This document shows positions 36,298-45,365 of a stretch of DNA of 64,000 bases, one piece after another. This stretch comes from Dyadobacter sp. 676 (GTDB taxonomy: Bacteria; Bacteroidota; Bacteroidia; Cytophagales; Spirosomataceae). The stretch spans positions 5,129,001 through 5,193,000 of the forward strand of contig NZ_CP159289.1 in NCBI RefSeq assembly GCF_040448675.1, given 5' to 3'. Numbering within the stretch: the stretch's first letter is position 1; every line of letters begins with the position of its first letter. The position numbers were made by a program, and so were the translations under genes. A model generated the notes under the pieces. That model did not search any database. It worked only from the letters and a program-made list of their open reading frames with translations, and was not told where the DNA came from.

Positions 36298-36325
36298 ATT
36301 CGTTTATTTCCCGGAATAAATGAAT
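36298..36325. promoter_or_regulatory. Inverted repeat between AraC gene and its divergent operon
   Basis: ATTCGTTTATT and AATAAATGAAT (one G-T mismatch) around a 6-bp centre TCCCGG, 37 bp before the dioxygenase ATG. A good candidate operator for the AraC protein, although AraC sites are more often direct repeats. Confidence 0.45.
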
Positions 36326-36362
36326 TTTGTGATGTTAAAGTACTATTCCTATTCCCGTCACT

Positions 36363-37214
36363 ATGGCAAAGCAACAATTGACCCGCGCACAAATTGAACA
36401 GTACAACCGGGACGGCTATCTGATCGTCCGTGGATTTTACGACCAGCAGGAGGTGTCCCGCCTGTATCGCATCGCTATCGATGACGCGGCGATCAGCAAA
36501 CACGCGATCAACGTCAACGACAGCACCGGCAAGCGCAGCAAGCTCTCGCTATGGTACAAGCCCGGCGACGATGTTTACGGCCTGTTGACGCGCGGCAGGA
36601 CGCTCGTGGGTGCGGTAGATCAGCTGATGGAACGGCAGCCCGGCGACACAGGGCATTCGGTGTGCCATTACCATTCCAAGCTCATGCAGAAAGAGCCACG
36701 CGTGGGCGGGGCATGGGAGTGGCATCAGGATTATGGTTACTGGTATAAAAATGAATTTCTCTATCCCGACCAGATGATGTCGGTCATGATCGCCATAACC
36801 GAAGCGAATGTGGAAAATGGCTGTTTACAGGTCATTAAGGGGTCCCACAAAATGGGCAGGGTAGAGCACGGCTTTTCGGGTGAACAGGTAGGGGCGTCGC
36901 AGCGCTACGTGGACCTCGCGCTGAAAACGATGGAACACGTATTTGTAGAGCTGAACGCCGGCGACGCATTGTTTTTTCATAGCAATATCCTCCACCGTTC
37001 CGAAGCAAACGTCTCGGACCGCCCCCGCTGGTCGCTGATTTCCTGCTACAACCGTTCGACGAACGTCGGTCACAACGAATCGTCTCCGTCCTCATCGAGC
37101 ATTACGCCGATCGACATCGTTCCCGACGAGGCCCTGCTGACCTGGGATACTGCGGGCCTGGCGGAATCGGAGGCTGATTTTCTAAGTAAAGAAGCAGATG
37201 TTTCATTAAAATAA
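36363..37214 (+). CDS. Phytanoyl-CoA dioxygenase (PhyH) family Fe(II)/2-oxoglutarate oxygenase
   Basis: 283 residues. Iron ligands: HxD at His121 and Asp123 (EWHQDYGYW) and the distal His at about 211 (ILHRSEANVSDRPRWSL), with Arg in PRWS for 2-oxoglutarate. N-terminal IEQYNRDGYLIVRGFYDQQE is the standard opening of the family. Bacterial homologues oxidise small hydroxylated or methylated substrates; acting on the compound brought in by the MFS porter next door is a reasonable guess. It is followed after 10 bp by the porter gene. Confidence 0.9.
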   Translation: MAKQQLTRAQIEQYNRDGYLIVRGFYDQQEVSRLYRIAIDDAAISKHAINVNDSTGKRSKLSLWYKPGDDVYGLLTRGRTLVGAVDQLMERQPGDTGHSVCHYHSKLMQKEPRVGGAWEWHQDYGYWYKNEFLYPDQMMSVMIAITEANVENGCLQVIKGSHKMGRVEHGFSGEQVGASQRYVDLALKTMEHVFVELNAGDALFFHSNILHRSEANVSDRPRWSLISCYNRSTNVGHNESSPSSSSITPIDIVPDEALLTWDTAGLAESEADFLSKEADVSLK

Positions 37215-37224
37215 CTCGCGCACT

Positions 37225-38602
37225 ATGGCACACACCGCCGGTACGTTCTCCTCCGACTGGCAGTCCGGTCCCGTTCAGATCAACAAAGGTTACGTCTACC
37301 TGCTCAGCGCCATCGCGGCACTGGGGGGGGATATTGTTCGGATTCGATCTCGTAATCATTTCCGGCACGGTTGCATTCTTTCAGGCACATTTCGGGCTCA
37401 ACGAGTTCGAAACTGGCTGGGCGGTGGGGTGTATCAACCTCGGGGCGGCCATCGGGGCGGTTCTTGGCGGGTGGCTTTGCGAACGGCTGGGGCGCAAAAA
37501 AATGCTGATGATCTGCGCGATCCTTTTTGCCGTAACCGGCGGAGGCACAGGCTGGGCCGAGAACTTTCCGATGTTTATCGGTTTTCGCATGCTCAGCGGA
37601 GTCGCAGTCGGCGCGGCGGCGCTGGTATGTCCCATATATCTGGCCGAAATCTCGCCCGCACCCATGCGTGGCACCACGGTTTCGTTTTACCAGCTGTCCA
37701 TTGTAGTCGGAATCCTGCTCGCCTATCTTTCCAATTATCTCTTGCTGAATGTCGAGGACAACTGGCGCTGGATGTTTTCGTCCCAGTCCATTCCGGCATT
37801 GCTGTTCTATTTCAGTCTTTTTACGGCTTCCGAAAGTCCCCGCTGGCTGATCCGCGCTGGCCGGGAATTTGAGGCGCATATCGTCCTCGAACGCGTCGGC
37901 GGGCTGGATTACGCGCTGGCCGAACAGGAACAGATCGAACAGAGCTTCGCTGATAAAACAAACGTCAGGGTGTCCGATCTCTTCCGGAAAGAAGTATGGC
38001 ACATCGTGTTTATAGGCATTATGATCGCCGTATTTTCGCAGATCGTTGGACAGAACTCCATCTTTTCCTACGCGCCGGAGCTTTTTAAAAAGGCGGGTAT
38101 GGCGCAGGATTCGGCCTTTTTGCAATCTATTATTATCGGTGTCACCAATTTTGTATTCACCTTTTTCGCCATAGGCACCATCGACAAGGCGGGGAGGAAA
38201 AAACTGTTGCAATACGGTGCGTTCCTGCTGTTCGTCGACGCGATCGCATTGTCGGCAGCGTTTTACCTGCAATGGTCGGGTATCTGGGTGCTGGTTTTCG
38301 TGTTGCTGTTCATCGGCGTCTATTCGGCCACGCTCGGGCCTGTTACCTGGGTGGCGTTGTCGGAAATATTTCCGAACCGCATCCGCGGAAATGCGATGGC
38401 CGTAGCGACCCTTGCATTGTGGATCGCCAATTTCTTTACAACCGCGCTGTTCCCCGTCATGAATCAGTATTTCGGCATACCCGTTACCTTTTTGATCCAT
38501 GCGGGTATTTGTCTGATCTACTTCCTGTTCATCCGGAACAGCGTACCCGAGACCAAAGGAAGGTCTTTGGAAGAAATTGAAAAACTATTGCAAAAAAGCT
38601 GA
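37225..38602 (+). CDS. MFS sugar porter (xylose/galactose:H+ symporter type), apparent frameshift near the start
   Basis: The body, readable from 37334, has sugar-porter signatures: GRKKMLMICAILF, SESPRWLIRAGRE, PETKGRSLEEIEKLL and about twelve membrane segments. The N-terminal part with the first helix (INKGYVYLLSAIAALGG) is in a different frame from 37225. Reducing the G8 run at 37323-37330 by one base joins them as AALGGILFGFDLVIISG, which is exactly the normal sequence of this family. It imports a sugar or polyol with protons. Either the protein is broken or the base run is wrong. Confidence 0.88.
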
Positions 38603-38611
38603 TCGCCGACG

Positions 38612-39424
38612 ATGACCATCCGTTTCTATGCCCCCGAATGGGGCAACACATTGCCTTTTGACACCTTTTGTTCGAATGTAAAAGCCGCCGGCTATGATGG
38701 TGTCGAAATGGCGCTTCCCTTCGAAACGGCTGAAAAGCAGACCATACTCGATACTTTGGCGGGTCATGGCCTGCAGTTGATCGGACAGTACTGGCAGTCG
38801 TTCGAAAAAAATATCGATGAACACGCCGCCAGCTATGAAAAATACCTGCGGAACCTGATCGACGCCAGGCCGGTGCTGATCAATTGCCAGACAGGCAAGG
38901 ACTACTTCGATACAGCCCGGAACCAACGACTTTTCGCGCTTGCCGCGAGGCTCTCCGCCGAGTCGGGTATTCCCATCATCCATGAAACACATCGCGGCAA
39001 ATGCCTCTTCGCAGCCCATGTGGCCATGGGTTACCTGCAAGCCGACCCTGGTCTTCGCATAGCCCTCGATATTTCGCACTGGTGCAGCGTCCACGAATCG
39101 CTGCTCGCCGATCTGCCCGAAGAGGTCGATATGGCTATTTCCCGTACCGACCACATTCACAGCCGCGTAGGCCATCCCGAGGGGCCGCAGGTAAACGACC
39201 CGCGCGCGCCCGAATGGGAGGAAGTGCTGAACGCCCACCTGGGCTGGTGGGACCGCGTGGCAGCCCTCCACGCTCGAAACGGAACGCCGCTTACCATTAC
39301 CACCGAGTTCGGTCCCGCCCCCTACATGCCTGCGATGCCTTACACCTGCATGCCGCTTGTGAGCCAATGGGATGTAAATGTCCATATGATGAACATTTTG
39401 AAAGCCCGTTATAAGGATATGTAA
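38612..39424 (+). CDS. Sugar phosphate isomerase/epimerase-like TIM-barrel protein
   Basis: 270 residues of the xylose isomerase-like TIM-barrel family. Recognisable features: AAGYDGVEMALPFETAEK, GIPIIHETHRGK (metal-ligand Glu and His), RIALDISHWCSVH (Asp and His ligands), DHIHSRVGHPEGPQVNDPR and the late TTEFGPAPYMPA glutamate. It should isomerise or epimerise a sugar, sugar acid or polyol keto-derivative. It is the third gene of the AraC-controlled operon, 9 bp after the porter, so it probably processes the imported compound. Substrate unknown. Confidence 0.88.
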   Translation: MTIRFYAPEWGNTLPFDTFCSNVKAAGYDGVEMALPFETAEKQTILDTLAGHGLQLIGQYWQSFEKNIDEHAASYEKYLRNLIDARPVLINCQTGKDYFDTARNQRLFALAARLSAESGIPIIHETHRGKCLFAAHVAMGYLQADPGLRIALDISHWCSVHESLLADLPEEVDMAISRTDHIHSRVGHPEGPQVNDPRAPEWEEVLNAHLGWWDRVAALHARNGTPLTITTEFGPAPYMPAMPYTCMPLVSQWDVNVHMMNILKARYKDM

Positions 39425-39660
39425 GCGAATGTTTTAATTATTTTTTAATATTTTAAACCAAAGAAAATCTGCTGTTCTATCGGTTTTTTGTTGTTAAGGT
39501 GCTGGAATTGAGCCGGTTTTTGTTGCGGGGGCGCAGAATGCGGTACTTTGGGGAATTTGTAAGATAAGGTCAATTGTTTTAACGGTCCGGGACGTAGTTC
39601 CGGTTGAATGAGTTAATTCATAAATTTGCTTTGTAGTAACCCCCGATCGATCTGATAACT

Positions 39661-40014
39661 ATGAGCATCCTTTATGTTGACCATGAAATTAATAATCTGA
39701 ATTCCTTTAAAGCGACGTTCCGGAGGGATGCCAAGATTTACCTGGCCAAATCGACCGAAGAAGGGCTGAGAATCCTCGGCGAACATCCAATCGACGTCAT
39801 TTTTGCCGATCATCAGATGCCGCAGATGACAGGGCTGGAATTCCTCAAACTGGCTTCCGATCAATATCCTGCCAGTATGCGTGTGCTGCTTACGGGCAAT
39901 GCCTATACGGACGAATTTCGTTGGGCAGCAGGAAAGGGATACTTTCACAGCTATGTCAACAAGCCGTGGGACGAGCAACAGTTGCGGACGTTGATGGTTT
40001 CACGTTTATACTAG
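39661..40014 (+). CDS. Single-domain response regulator (CheY-like receiver)
   Basis: 117 residues with a receiver domain and no output domain. Asp50 is the phosphorylation site (VIFADHQMPQMTG), the acidic pocket is Asp7/Glu9 (YVDHEINN), with Thr78 (VLLTGN) and Lys101 (NKPW). The end resembles REC domains fused to HD-GYP or PP2C proteins, as in RpfG-like regulators (LLTGNAYTDEF). No kinase is adjacent, so it is an orphan. The gap before it (39425-39660) is AT-rich with nothing recognisable. Confidence 0.88.
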   Translation: MSILYVDHEINNLNSFKATFRRDAKIYLAKSTEEGLRILGEHPIDVIFADHQMPQMTGLEFLKLASDQYPASMRVLLTGNAYTDEFRWAAGKGYFHSYVNKPWDEQQLRTLMVSRLY

Positions 40015-40036
40015 ATGTTGATTTAACGAAATGGGC

Positions 40037-40068
40037 GAGCGCCGGTAACCTCGAGGTTTCCGGCGCTC
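40037..40068 (+). terminator. Strong hairpin after the receiver gene
   Basis: GAGCGCCGG / CCGGCGCTC with an inner AACC / GGTT stem forms an almost continuous 32-nt hairpin 22 bp after the stop. The T-tract after it is weak (TATTTTA). Confidence 0.65.
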
Positions 40069-40182
40069 CGTATTTTAGCGCAAAAAAATTGCCACACGAA
40101 TATTTGTTGAGGATATATTGATTACATTGGAGATTCAATGCGATTATTCCTTCATCTACTGCCGGAAGGCTAAACCTTAACA

Positions 40183-41826
40183 ATGAAACGAAGACACTTC
40201 ATGCAGATGTCGGGCCTTGGCCTGGGCGCGATGATGCTCCCGCAAGTTCCCGTAGTCGGGGATCCCGTGGCCGAAGAGCAGCTGCTCGGCCCGTGGCTGG
40301 ATGCCGTAACGAAGAAAAAACTGGCCGAAACCGCCCTAAATGCCGCGCGCGACAAAGGCGCCACTTACACCGACGTCCGCATCGGCCGCTATTTGCAACA
40401 ATACCTTTTTACCCGGGAAAAACAGGTCCAGAATATCGTTAATGCCGAATCGTATGGCATTGGCATCCGGGTAATCGCCGACGGCACATGGGGATTTTCG
40501 GCCACCAGCGACGTGACTCCCGACGGCATTGCCAGATGTGCCGCCACGGCTGTGGCCATTGCCCGGGCCAACTCCAAGTTCCAGAAAGAGCCCGTCGTGC
40601 TCGCGCCGCAAAAGGGGGTAGGAGACAAAACATGGAAAACACCGCTTACCAAAAATGCATTTGAAGTTCCGGTAAGGGAAAAAATAGATTTACTGATGAA
40701 GGTTAATGGTGCAGCTATGGACACCGGCGCCAGTTTTGTCACATCCAGCCTTTTCTTCATTAACGAACAGAAATATTTCGCTTCAACCGACGGCTCGTTC
40801 ATCGACCAGGATATTCATCGCATCTGGCCGACATTTACGGTAACGGTTACCGACAAGGCTTCGGGCAAATTCAAAACCCGCGATGCAATCAGTTCGCCGA
40901 TGGGGATGGGTTACGAGTACCTCGATGGCCTGGCAGGTGAAAAGATCGCCGGCCCGAATGGTCTGGTAGGCTACCGCAATTCCTACGATATGGTGGAGGA
41001 TGCCATTATGGCCGCGAAGCAAGCGAAAGAAAAAGTGACCGCCCGGTCGGTTGTACCCGGTAAGTACGACCTCGTGCTGGATCCTAACCACCTCGGCCTT
41101 ACCATTCATGAGTCGGTAGGGCATCCTACGGAACTCGATCGGGTGCTGGGCTACGAGGCTAACTACGCCGGTACCAGCTTCGCTACGCTCGACAAATGGA
41201 AAACGAAGAGCTTCAATTATGGTAGCAAGCTGGTCAATATCGTGGCCGACAAAACGCAGCCGCGGACGCTGGGCGCCGTGGGTTACGACGACGAAGGCGT
41301 GCCCTGCAAGGAATGGGATATTATCCGGGACGGCATCCTGGTAAACTACCAGGCAACCCGCGACCAGGTGCAGATCCTGGGTGAAAAAGAGTCGCATGGC
41401 TGCTGCTATGCTGATAATTGGAGTTCGGTGCAATTCCAGCGTATGCCGAATATCAGCCTGAAACCCGGAACCGAAAAACGCAGTGCGCTCGATATGATAA
41501 AAGGGGTTGAGAAAGGGATTTACATTATCGGCAGGGGTTCTTATTCTATCGATCAGCAGCGGTATAACTTTCAGTTTGGCGGTCAGGTTTTCTATGAGAT
41601 AAAAAACGGGGAGATTACGGGCATGCTCGACGACGTGGCCTACCAATCGAATACGCAGGAATTCTGGAACTCGTGCGTGCAACTTTGCGACCAGGACGAT
41701 TACCGCACATTCGGTTCGTTTTTCGACGGCAAGGGCCAGCCCGCCCAAATCAGCGCCGTATCCCACGGCTGTCCCACGACACGGTTTAATGGAGTGAACG
41801 TTATCAATACAGGGAGGAAGATATAG
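40183..41826 (+). CDS. tldD: TldD-family metalloprotease subunit with Tat-type signal (first copy)
   Basis: 547 residues, about 65 longer than E. coli TldD, mostly through an N-terminal twin-arginine-like signal (MKRRHFMQMSGLGLGAM). The metal site is HESVGH (His309, Glu310, His314) and a conserved cysteine at about 498 (EFWNSCVQLC) corresponds to the third ligand. TldD and its partner TldE form a heterodimeric protease that trims unfolded or modified peptides, known from microcin B17 and CcdA processing. The partner gene follows 323 bp downstream. The signal suggests export, unlike the cytoplasmic E. coli protein. Confidence 0.93.
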   Translation: MKRRHFMQMSGLGLGAMMLPQVPVVGDPVAEEQLLGPWLDAVTKKKLAETALNAARDKGATYTDVRIGRYLQQYLFTREKQVQNIVNAESYGIGIRVIADGTWGFSATSDVTPDGIARCAATAVAIARANSKFQKEPVVLAPQKGVGDKTWKTPLTKNAFEVPVREKIDLLMKVNGAAMDTGASFVTSSLFFINEQKYFASTDGSFIDQDIHRIWPTFTVTVTDKASGKFKTRDAISSPMGMGYEYLDGLAGEKIAGPNGLVGYRNSYDMVEDAIMAAKQAKEKVTARSVVPGKYDLVLDPNHLGLTIHESVGHPTELDRVLGYEANYAGTSFATLDKWKTKSFNYGSKLVNIVADKTQPRTLGAVGYDDEGVPCKEWDIIRDGILVNYQATRDQVQILGEKESHGCCYADNWSSVQFQRMPNISLKPGTEKRSALDMIKGVEKGIYIIGRGSYSIDQQRYNFQFGGQVFYEIKNGEITGMLDDVAYQSNTQEFWNSCVQLCDQDDYRTFGSFFDGKGQPAQISAVSHGCPTTRFNGVNVINTGRKI

Positions 41827-41830
41827 GGGG

Positions 41831-42117
41831 TGAATGAGGTTTGAATGAGTGAATTTTGAATGAGTGAATGAGCCGCGGTGGAACGGGGAATGACTGAATG
41901 ACCGAATGAGTGAGCCGCCGTCGAATGGGAGTGTGTTAATATTTAGTCATGAAGATCAGGAGTGGTCATGAATAGTCATTTTGTAGAACAGCGAAAGCTC
42001 AATGAATATTAAGCTATCCCCGAATGTGGACGAGCGAGCTTCTTAAATGAAAATATCATTCAATCATTCAATCATTCAATCATTCAATCATTCAAAATTC
42101 ACTCATTCACTCATTAC
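41831..42117. repeat. Intergenic repeat block between tldD1 and tldE1 (octamer arrays in inverted arrangement)
   Basis: This 323-bp gap holds TGAATGAG-type units and a GTGGAACGGGGAATGA core at 41843-41910 and, at 42058-42115, a long array of CATTCAAT units in the opposite orientation. A 21-bp segment at 41843-41863 is the exact reverse complement of 42088-42108, so the arms could pair around about 225 bp. Between them lie GTCAT-containing short repeats (41946-41979). No gene was seen. Confidence 0.75.
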
Positions 42118-42149
42118 CGTCCCGCCCTCAACTCCAAACTCTTAACAAC

Positions 42150-43466
42150 ATGGCTATTTTAACGAAAGAAGAAGCAAGGAAAATTATAGATAAAGTGCTG
42201 GCGTTTTCGAAGGCTGACGAGATCAGTGCTTCGCTGACCGGCGTTCGTACCGGTAATATCCGCTACGCACGTAATTCGGTATCGACCAGCGGTGAAACTA
42301 CCGATCTGGCCCTTTCCGTTACTGCGGTTTACGGTAAAAAATCGGGGACGGCTACCATTAATGAATTCGATGACGCGTCGCTGGAAAAAACTGTCCGTCG
42401 CGCCGAGGAAATCGCGAAACTGGCACCGGAGAATCCGGAGTATATGCCTATGCTCGGCCCGCAGCAATACCTCGAAACCAAAGCATTCGCCGACAGTACA
42501 GCAGGCATCGATGCCGAATACCGCGCAAAAGCGGCTTTTGGCAGCATCGATCCCTGTGTAAAAAAGAACCTTACCGCCGCCGGATACATGGAGGACAACA
42601 GCGGTTTTTCTGCGCTGGGAAACAGCAAGGGTCTTTTTGCCTATAATAAATCCACATCTGTCGATTTTTCCGTGACCGTGCGCACAGCCGATGGAACGGG
42701 TTCGGGATATGCGGCACGCGATTACAACGACGTATCAAAGCTGAACACCGCTACTGCCACCGAAATCGCTATGCAAAAAGCGCTCGCTTCCGTGAATGCG
42801 AAGGCACTGGAACCGGGGAAATATACCGTGATCCTTGAACCAACCGCGGCCCATGACCTGGTACTGAATATGATGCGCAGCATGGACGGCCGTAATGCCG
42901 ACGAAGGCCGCAGTTTTCTCAGTAAAAAAGGCGGAGAGACCCGCCTGGGCGAAAAACTGCTCGACGAGCGCGTGACCATCCATTCAGACCCGACCCATCC
43001 CGAAGTGCCGGGCTCCCCGTTTGCCAGCGACGGGCGGCCGCAGGAAAAGGTGACATGGTTTGAGAAAGGTGTGGTCAAAAATATGTATTACTCGCGGTTC
43101 TGGGCGGATAAAAAAGGGCTGAAAGCCATTCCATCCCCGGGAGGCATCATTTTCGAGGGAGGTAACGAATCACTGGCGGACCTTATTAAGGGAACCGACA
43201 AGGGGATTCTCGTGACGCGCTTCTGGTACATCCGCAGCGTCGACCCGCAAACCCTGCTCTTCACAGGTCTCACGCGTGACGGCACTTTCTATATCGAAAA
43301 CGGGCAGATCAAATACCCCGTCAAGAATTTCCGGTTCAACGAAAGTCCGGTGATCATGCTCAACAATGTGGAGGCTATCGGGAAACCGGTGCGCACGAAT
43401 GGCAGCCTGATCCCGCCGCTGAAAATCCGCGATTTTACGTTTACCAGCCTTTCCGACGCTGTTTAG
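42150..43466 (+). CDS. tldE: TldE/PmbA-family protease subunit (first copy)
   Basis: 438 residues, the normal length, without a signal peptide. Conserved features: YARNSVSTSGETTDLALSV, GKKSGTATINEFDD, RAEEIAKLAPENPEYMPM, ILEPTAAHDLVLNMM, DERVTIHSDPTHPEVPGSPF, GLTRDGTFYIENGQIKYPV and NFRFNESPVIMLNNVEAIG. It lacks the HExxxH site, as expected for the non-catalytic partner of TldD. It pairs with the upstream TldD. Absence of any export signal contrasts with the Tat-type signal of TldD. Confidence 0.93.
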   Translation: MAILTKEEARKIIDKVLAFSKADEISASLTGVRTGNIRYARNSVSTSGETTDLALSVTAVYGKKSGTATINEFDDASLEKTVRRAEEIAKLAPENPEYMPMLGPQQYLETKAFADSTAGIDAEYRAKAAFGSIDPCVKKNLTAAGYMEDNSGFSALGNSKGLFAYNKSTSVDFSVTVRTADGTGSGYAARDYNDVSKLNTATATEIAMQKALASVNAKALEPGKYTVILEPTAAHDLVLNMMRSMDGRNADEGRSFLSKKGGETRLGEKLLDERVTIHSDPTHPEVPGSPFASDGRPQEKVTWFEKGVVKNMYYSRFWADKKGLKAIPSPGGIIFEGGNESLADLIKGTDKGILVTRFWYIRSVDPQTLLFTGLTRDGTFYIENGQIKYPVKNFRFNESPVIMLNNVEAIGKPVRTNGSLIPPLKIRDFTFTSLSDAV

Positions 43467-43510
43467 CGGTAAACGTAATCCATTTAAACTAATATCCTGC
43501 CATCCATAAC

Positions 43511-43572
43511 AGGTGAGTTGAAACTAGTGCAGCCATTCATTAACTTATGAATTGCACTTTTTCGACTCACCT
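43511..43572. repeat. 62-bp near-palindrome between tldE1 and tldD2
   Basis: AGGTGAGTTGAAACTAGTGCA faces TGCACTTTTTCGACTCACCT (one gap and few mismatches) and the inner part ATTCAT / ATGAAT is also palindromic. It could fold into a long RNA hairpin or DNA cruciform 39 bp after the tldE1 stop and about 30 bp before tldD2. No T-tract suits a normal terminator. Confidence 0.65.
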
Positions 43573-43602
43573 AATCAATTCTATTAGCTAAACATCTACA
43601 CT

Positions 43603-45240
43603 TTGAAACGACGAGATTTTATTCAAATCGCCGGGCTCGGGACGGGAGCGTTCATGTTGCCGGGCTTTGCTACCGGCCGACCGGTTTCGCCGGAGGTATT
43701 TCTGGTGCCGGGCGCCGACGTGGCCGTCAAAAAGCGGCTCGCCGACGCGGCCCTCAATGCGGCCAGATCCAAGGGAGCGTCGTACGCTGATGTACGCATC
43801 GGGCGATACCTCAATCAATACGTCACAACCCGGGAAGACAAGGTCGAAAATATCGTCAATACCGAATCTTACGGCGTCGGCGTGCGGGTAATTGCCAATG
43901 GTTGCTGGGGTTTCGCTGCCGTCGTGGATGCCAAGAGCGAAGCGCAGCTGGCGAAAGCGGCAGAAGAGGCAGTTGCGATCGCCAAGGCCAATGCAAAGCT
44001 TATGAAGGAGCCCGTGCAGCTTGCACCGCAAAAAGGTTTTGGAGAAGTAACCTGGAAGGCGCCGATAAGGAAGAACGCATTTGAAGTACCTATTAAAGAA
44101 AAGGTGGATCTGCTGCTTTCGGTGAACGACGCCGCCATGAAAAACGGTGCCAACTATGTGAATTCGGTCCTGTTTCAGGTGAATGAACAGAAATATTTCG
44201 CTTCTACCGACGGCTCCTACATCGATCAGGATATTCACCGTATCTGGCCGCTTTTCAATGTGACGGCCATTGATCCCAAAACAGGCAAGTTTGAAACGCG
44301 CCGCTCGCTGAGTGCGCCAATGGGAATGGGTTACGACTATCTGCAGACAAATCCCGCCGATAAAGTCGCCGGCGTTACGACCCGTTACAATAAAGGGTAC
44401 GACATGCTCGAAGACGCCGCTGCTGCCTCTCGGCAAGCGAAGGAAAAGTTGACCGCGAAATCCGTAGAAGCGGGTAAATACGACCTGATCCTCGATCCCT
44501 CGCATTTATGGCTGACGATCCACGAATCGGTAGGGCATCCCCTGGAACTCGACCGGGTGCTGGGTTACGAGGCCAACTTTGCAGGAACGTCCTTCGCCAC
44601 GCTCGATAAATGGAAGTCTAAAAACTTCCAGTATGGCAGCAAGCAGGTGACGCTGGTGGCCGACAAATTGCAGACGGGCTCGCTCGGAGCCGTCGGCTGG
44701 GACGATGAAGGGGTCAATACCAAACAATGGGATCTTGTGAAGGATGGCATTCTTGTAAACTACCAGGCGATCCGCGACCAGGCACATATCATTGGTGAAA
44801 AGGAGTCGCATGGCTGCTGCTACGCCGACAGTTGGAGCTCGGTGCAGTTCCAGCGCATGCCGAATGTGTCGCTGGCGGCGGGTAAAACGCCGTTGTCGGT
44901 GGAAGAGATGATCAAGGACGTCAAAAAGGGCATTTACATTATCGGCGACGGCTCGTTCTCGATCGATCAGCAGCGTTACAACTTTCAGTTTGGCGGTCAA
45001 CTGTTTTACGAAATCAAAGACGGGAAGATCGTCGGCATGCTGAAAGATGTGGCCTATCAATCGAATACCCAGGAATTCTGGAACTCGTGCGTGCAGGTGT
45101 GCGACGAGCGCGACTACCGCCTCGGTGGTTCGTTTTTCGACGGCAAAGGGCAACCCATGCAATCCAGCGCCGTATCGCACGGCAGTTCGACGGCACGCTT
45201 TAACGGGGTGAACGTTATTAACACCGCTAGGAAAATCTAA
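43603..45240 (+). CDS. tldD: TldD-family metalloprotease subunit with Tat-type signal (second copy)
   Basis: 545 residues, TTG start at 43603, chosen because it begins a twin-arginine-like signal (MKRRDFIQIAGLGTGAFM). The metal site HESVGH is at His307, Glu308 and His312, and the conserved cysteine is at about 496 (EFWNSCVQVC). It is very similar along its whole length to the first copy (for example ESHGCCYADSWSSVQFQRMP), so the pair arose by duplication of the tldD-tldE unit. Its partner TldE follows 203 bp downstream across a repeat block. Confidence 0.93.
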   Translation: MKRRDFIQIAGLGTGAFMLPGFATGRPVSPEVFLVPGADVAVKKRLADAALNAARSKGASYADVRIGRYLNQYVTTREDKVENIVNTESYGVGVRVIANGCWGFAAVVDAKSEAQLAKAAEEAVAIAKANAKLMKEPVQLAPQKGFGEVTWKAPIRKNAFEVPIKEKVDLLLSVNDAAMKNGANYVNSVLFQVNEQKYFASTDGSYIDQDIHRIWPLFNVTAIDPKTGKFETRRSLSAPMGMGYDYLQTNPADKVAGVTTRYNKGYDMLEDAAAASRQAKEKLTAKSVEAGKYDLILDPSHLWLTIHESVGHPLELDRVLGYEANFAGTSFATLDKWKSKNFQYGSKQVTLVADKLQTGSLGAVGWDDEGVNTKQWDLVKDGILVNYQAIRDQAHIIGEKESHGCCYADSWSSVQFQRMPNVSLAAGKTPLSVEEMIKDVKKGIYIIGDGSFSIDQQRYNFQFGGQLFYEIKDGKIVGMLKDVAYQSNTQEFWNSCVQVCDERDYRLGGSFFDGKGQPMQSSAVSHGSSTARFNGVNVINTARKI

Positions 45241-45330
45241 TGATTGACCGGGTCGCCGGTGCAATGACTGAATGATTGAATAATCGTCATTGAGTCAGAT
45301 GTGGTCGTGAAATTGTCAAGATTCAACCCC

Positions 45331-45360
45331 TGAACACACTTGACTATACTTGACATTTCA
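45331..45360. repeat. Short decamer repeat in the tldD2-tldE2 gap
   Basis: TGAAC, TGACT and TGACA recur every 10 bp at 45331, 45341 and 45351, a weaker copy of the TGACAnnnnn family found at 63546 and, inverted, at 30622. Confidence 0.5.
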
Positions 45361-45365
45361 TTCAC

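Noticed and set aside
36228..36503. N-terminal extension of the AraC regulator
   Set aside because: It would cover the inverted repeat and overlap the divergent dioxygenase gene by 141 bp.
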